A stretch of DNA of 50,522 nucleotides from Frankiales bacterium (lineage in GTDB: Bacteria; Actinomycetota; Actinomycetes; Mycobacteriales; SCTD01). The stretch lies in NCBI GenBank assembly GCA_025965935.1, contig JAOPVZ010000106.1, positions 1-50,522 of the forward strand. The letters run 5' to 3'. Of the stretch, positions 49,672-50,522 are shown piece after piece. The notes beneath the pieces are model-generated. The model worked only from the letters and a program-made list of their open reading frames with translations. It was not told where the DNA came from and did not search any database. Made by a program: the position numbers and the translations under genes. The first letter of the stretch is position 1. Each line of letters begins with the position of its first letter.

Positions 49672-50522
49672 AGGACGAGCTCCGGCAGCTCGACGACCAC
49701 GCGGACGACCGGCTCAGGTCCCTCGACGAGCGCTTCGTCGCCGCGGCCGCACCCCGGATCGCGAAGGTCGTGGACGGGATCGGCGCCGCCTCGCGGAGGA
49801 GCCGTGACACCGCCGCGGGACTCATCCGGGACGTCGACCTGCGGAACCTCAACGCTCTCGATGACCGGTACGCGACCAGGGGGCCGCTCGCGCTGTTCCG
49901 CGAGATCCCTCAGCTGCTCGCCGTCGTCGTCGGGATCGTGTTCATCGTGGGCACGCTGGCGGCGGCACACGACCTGCAGTCCCGGCAGACGGCGGGCGAG
50001 CAGGCCGTGCAGTCCCCGGACGGCACATCGACGTCCGCGGCGCCGCTGTCCCTCGTGCTCGGCCCGACGATCGGGAAGACGGCGACGTCGTATCTGACGC
50101 TCGCGGCGAACAGCCTCGACGCGGCCGCGTCGCAGGCCCCTGACGAGCAGCGGCTCGCGCTGGTGACGCTGTCCGCGTACTACCGGCCGGCGCAGGCTGC
50201 GACCATCCTCTCCGGCTACGTGGTGCAGCGCGCCTGGGTGCGGGACAGCGCCGCCGGGCGGCAGGCCCCGCCGATGCCGGTGGAGGTGACCGGCAGCCTC
50301 AGCTCGTCCCTGGCGGCCTTCTACAGCCGCACGGCGAAGGGACAGAGCGACGCGGCGGCCCAGTACCAGCAGCTCGCCGACACGACCGTGAACGACAAGC
50401 AGTACAAGGACTTCTACGAGCAGTTCGCGAGGCTGTCGCGGGCACAGGCCAAGGCGTTCGGCAGCGACTGCGCCTGCGTCTTCTCGTTCGTGGTGTCAGC
50501 CACCCCGAGCCAGCTGCAGTCC
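49668..50522 (+). CDS. membrane protein of unknown function, partial at window end
   Basis: GTG start overlapping preceding stop; [23 protein letters not shown], one TM ([18 protein letters not shown]), open to window end. Confidence 0.7.
   Translation, partial: MKDELRQLDDHADDRLRSLDERFVAAAAPRIAKVVDGIGAASRRSRDTAAGLIRDVDLRNLNALDDRYATRGPLALFREIPQLLAVVVGIVFIVGTLAAAHDLQSRQTAGEQAVQSPDGTSTSAAPLSLVLGPTIGKTATSYLTLAANSLDAAASQAPDEQRLALVTLSAYYRPAQAATILSGYVVQRAWVRDSAAGRQAPPMPVEVTGSLSSSLAAFYSRTAKGQSDAAAQYQQLADTTVNDKQYKDFYEQFARLSRAQAKAFGSDCACVFSFVVSATPSQLQS

Overview
High-GC actinobacterial chromosomal window (50.5 kb), almost all coding. Left to right: partial cold-shock gene; TldE/TldD pair; GAF-PAS-GGDEF-EAL protein; ECF sigma factor plus co-transcribed membrane protein; acyl-CoA dehydrogenase; spermidine-synthase-like protein; Ogt methyltransferase; a DNA-damage cassette (DUF6504, SAV_6107-type HEPN, DnaE2, methyltransferase, DinB) with a perfect SOS/LexA box upstream; TgpA/DUF58/MoxR; then the division/cell-wall (dcw) cluster mraZ-rsmH-ftsL-ftsI-murE-(murF C-terminal domain only)-mraY-murD-ftsW-murG-murC-ftsQ-(PAS-GGDEF gene)-ftsZ-pgeF-yggS-sepF-yggT-divIVA; then H1-like tailed proteins, T-box-controlled ileS, DksA/TraR-like protein, lspA and rluD. 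Strongest unusual signals: (1) the murF slot holds only a stand-alone, motif-degenerate MurF C-terminal domain, translationally coupled to murE and mraY; (2) a structured 63-bp palindromic element lies in frame in the dnaE2 PHP region; (3) a perfect SOS box and a long leader hairpin precede the dnaE2 cassette; (4) a diguanylate cyclase gene sits between ftsQ and ftsZ; (5) IleRS has a GXHH instead of HXGH signature and a T-box leader with a very short stem I; (6) phased TGGG-type repeats precede mraZ. All calls come from reading the sequence; no database search was run.
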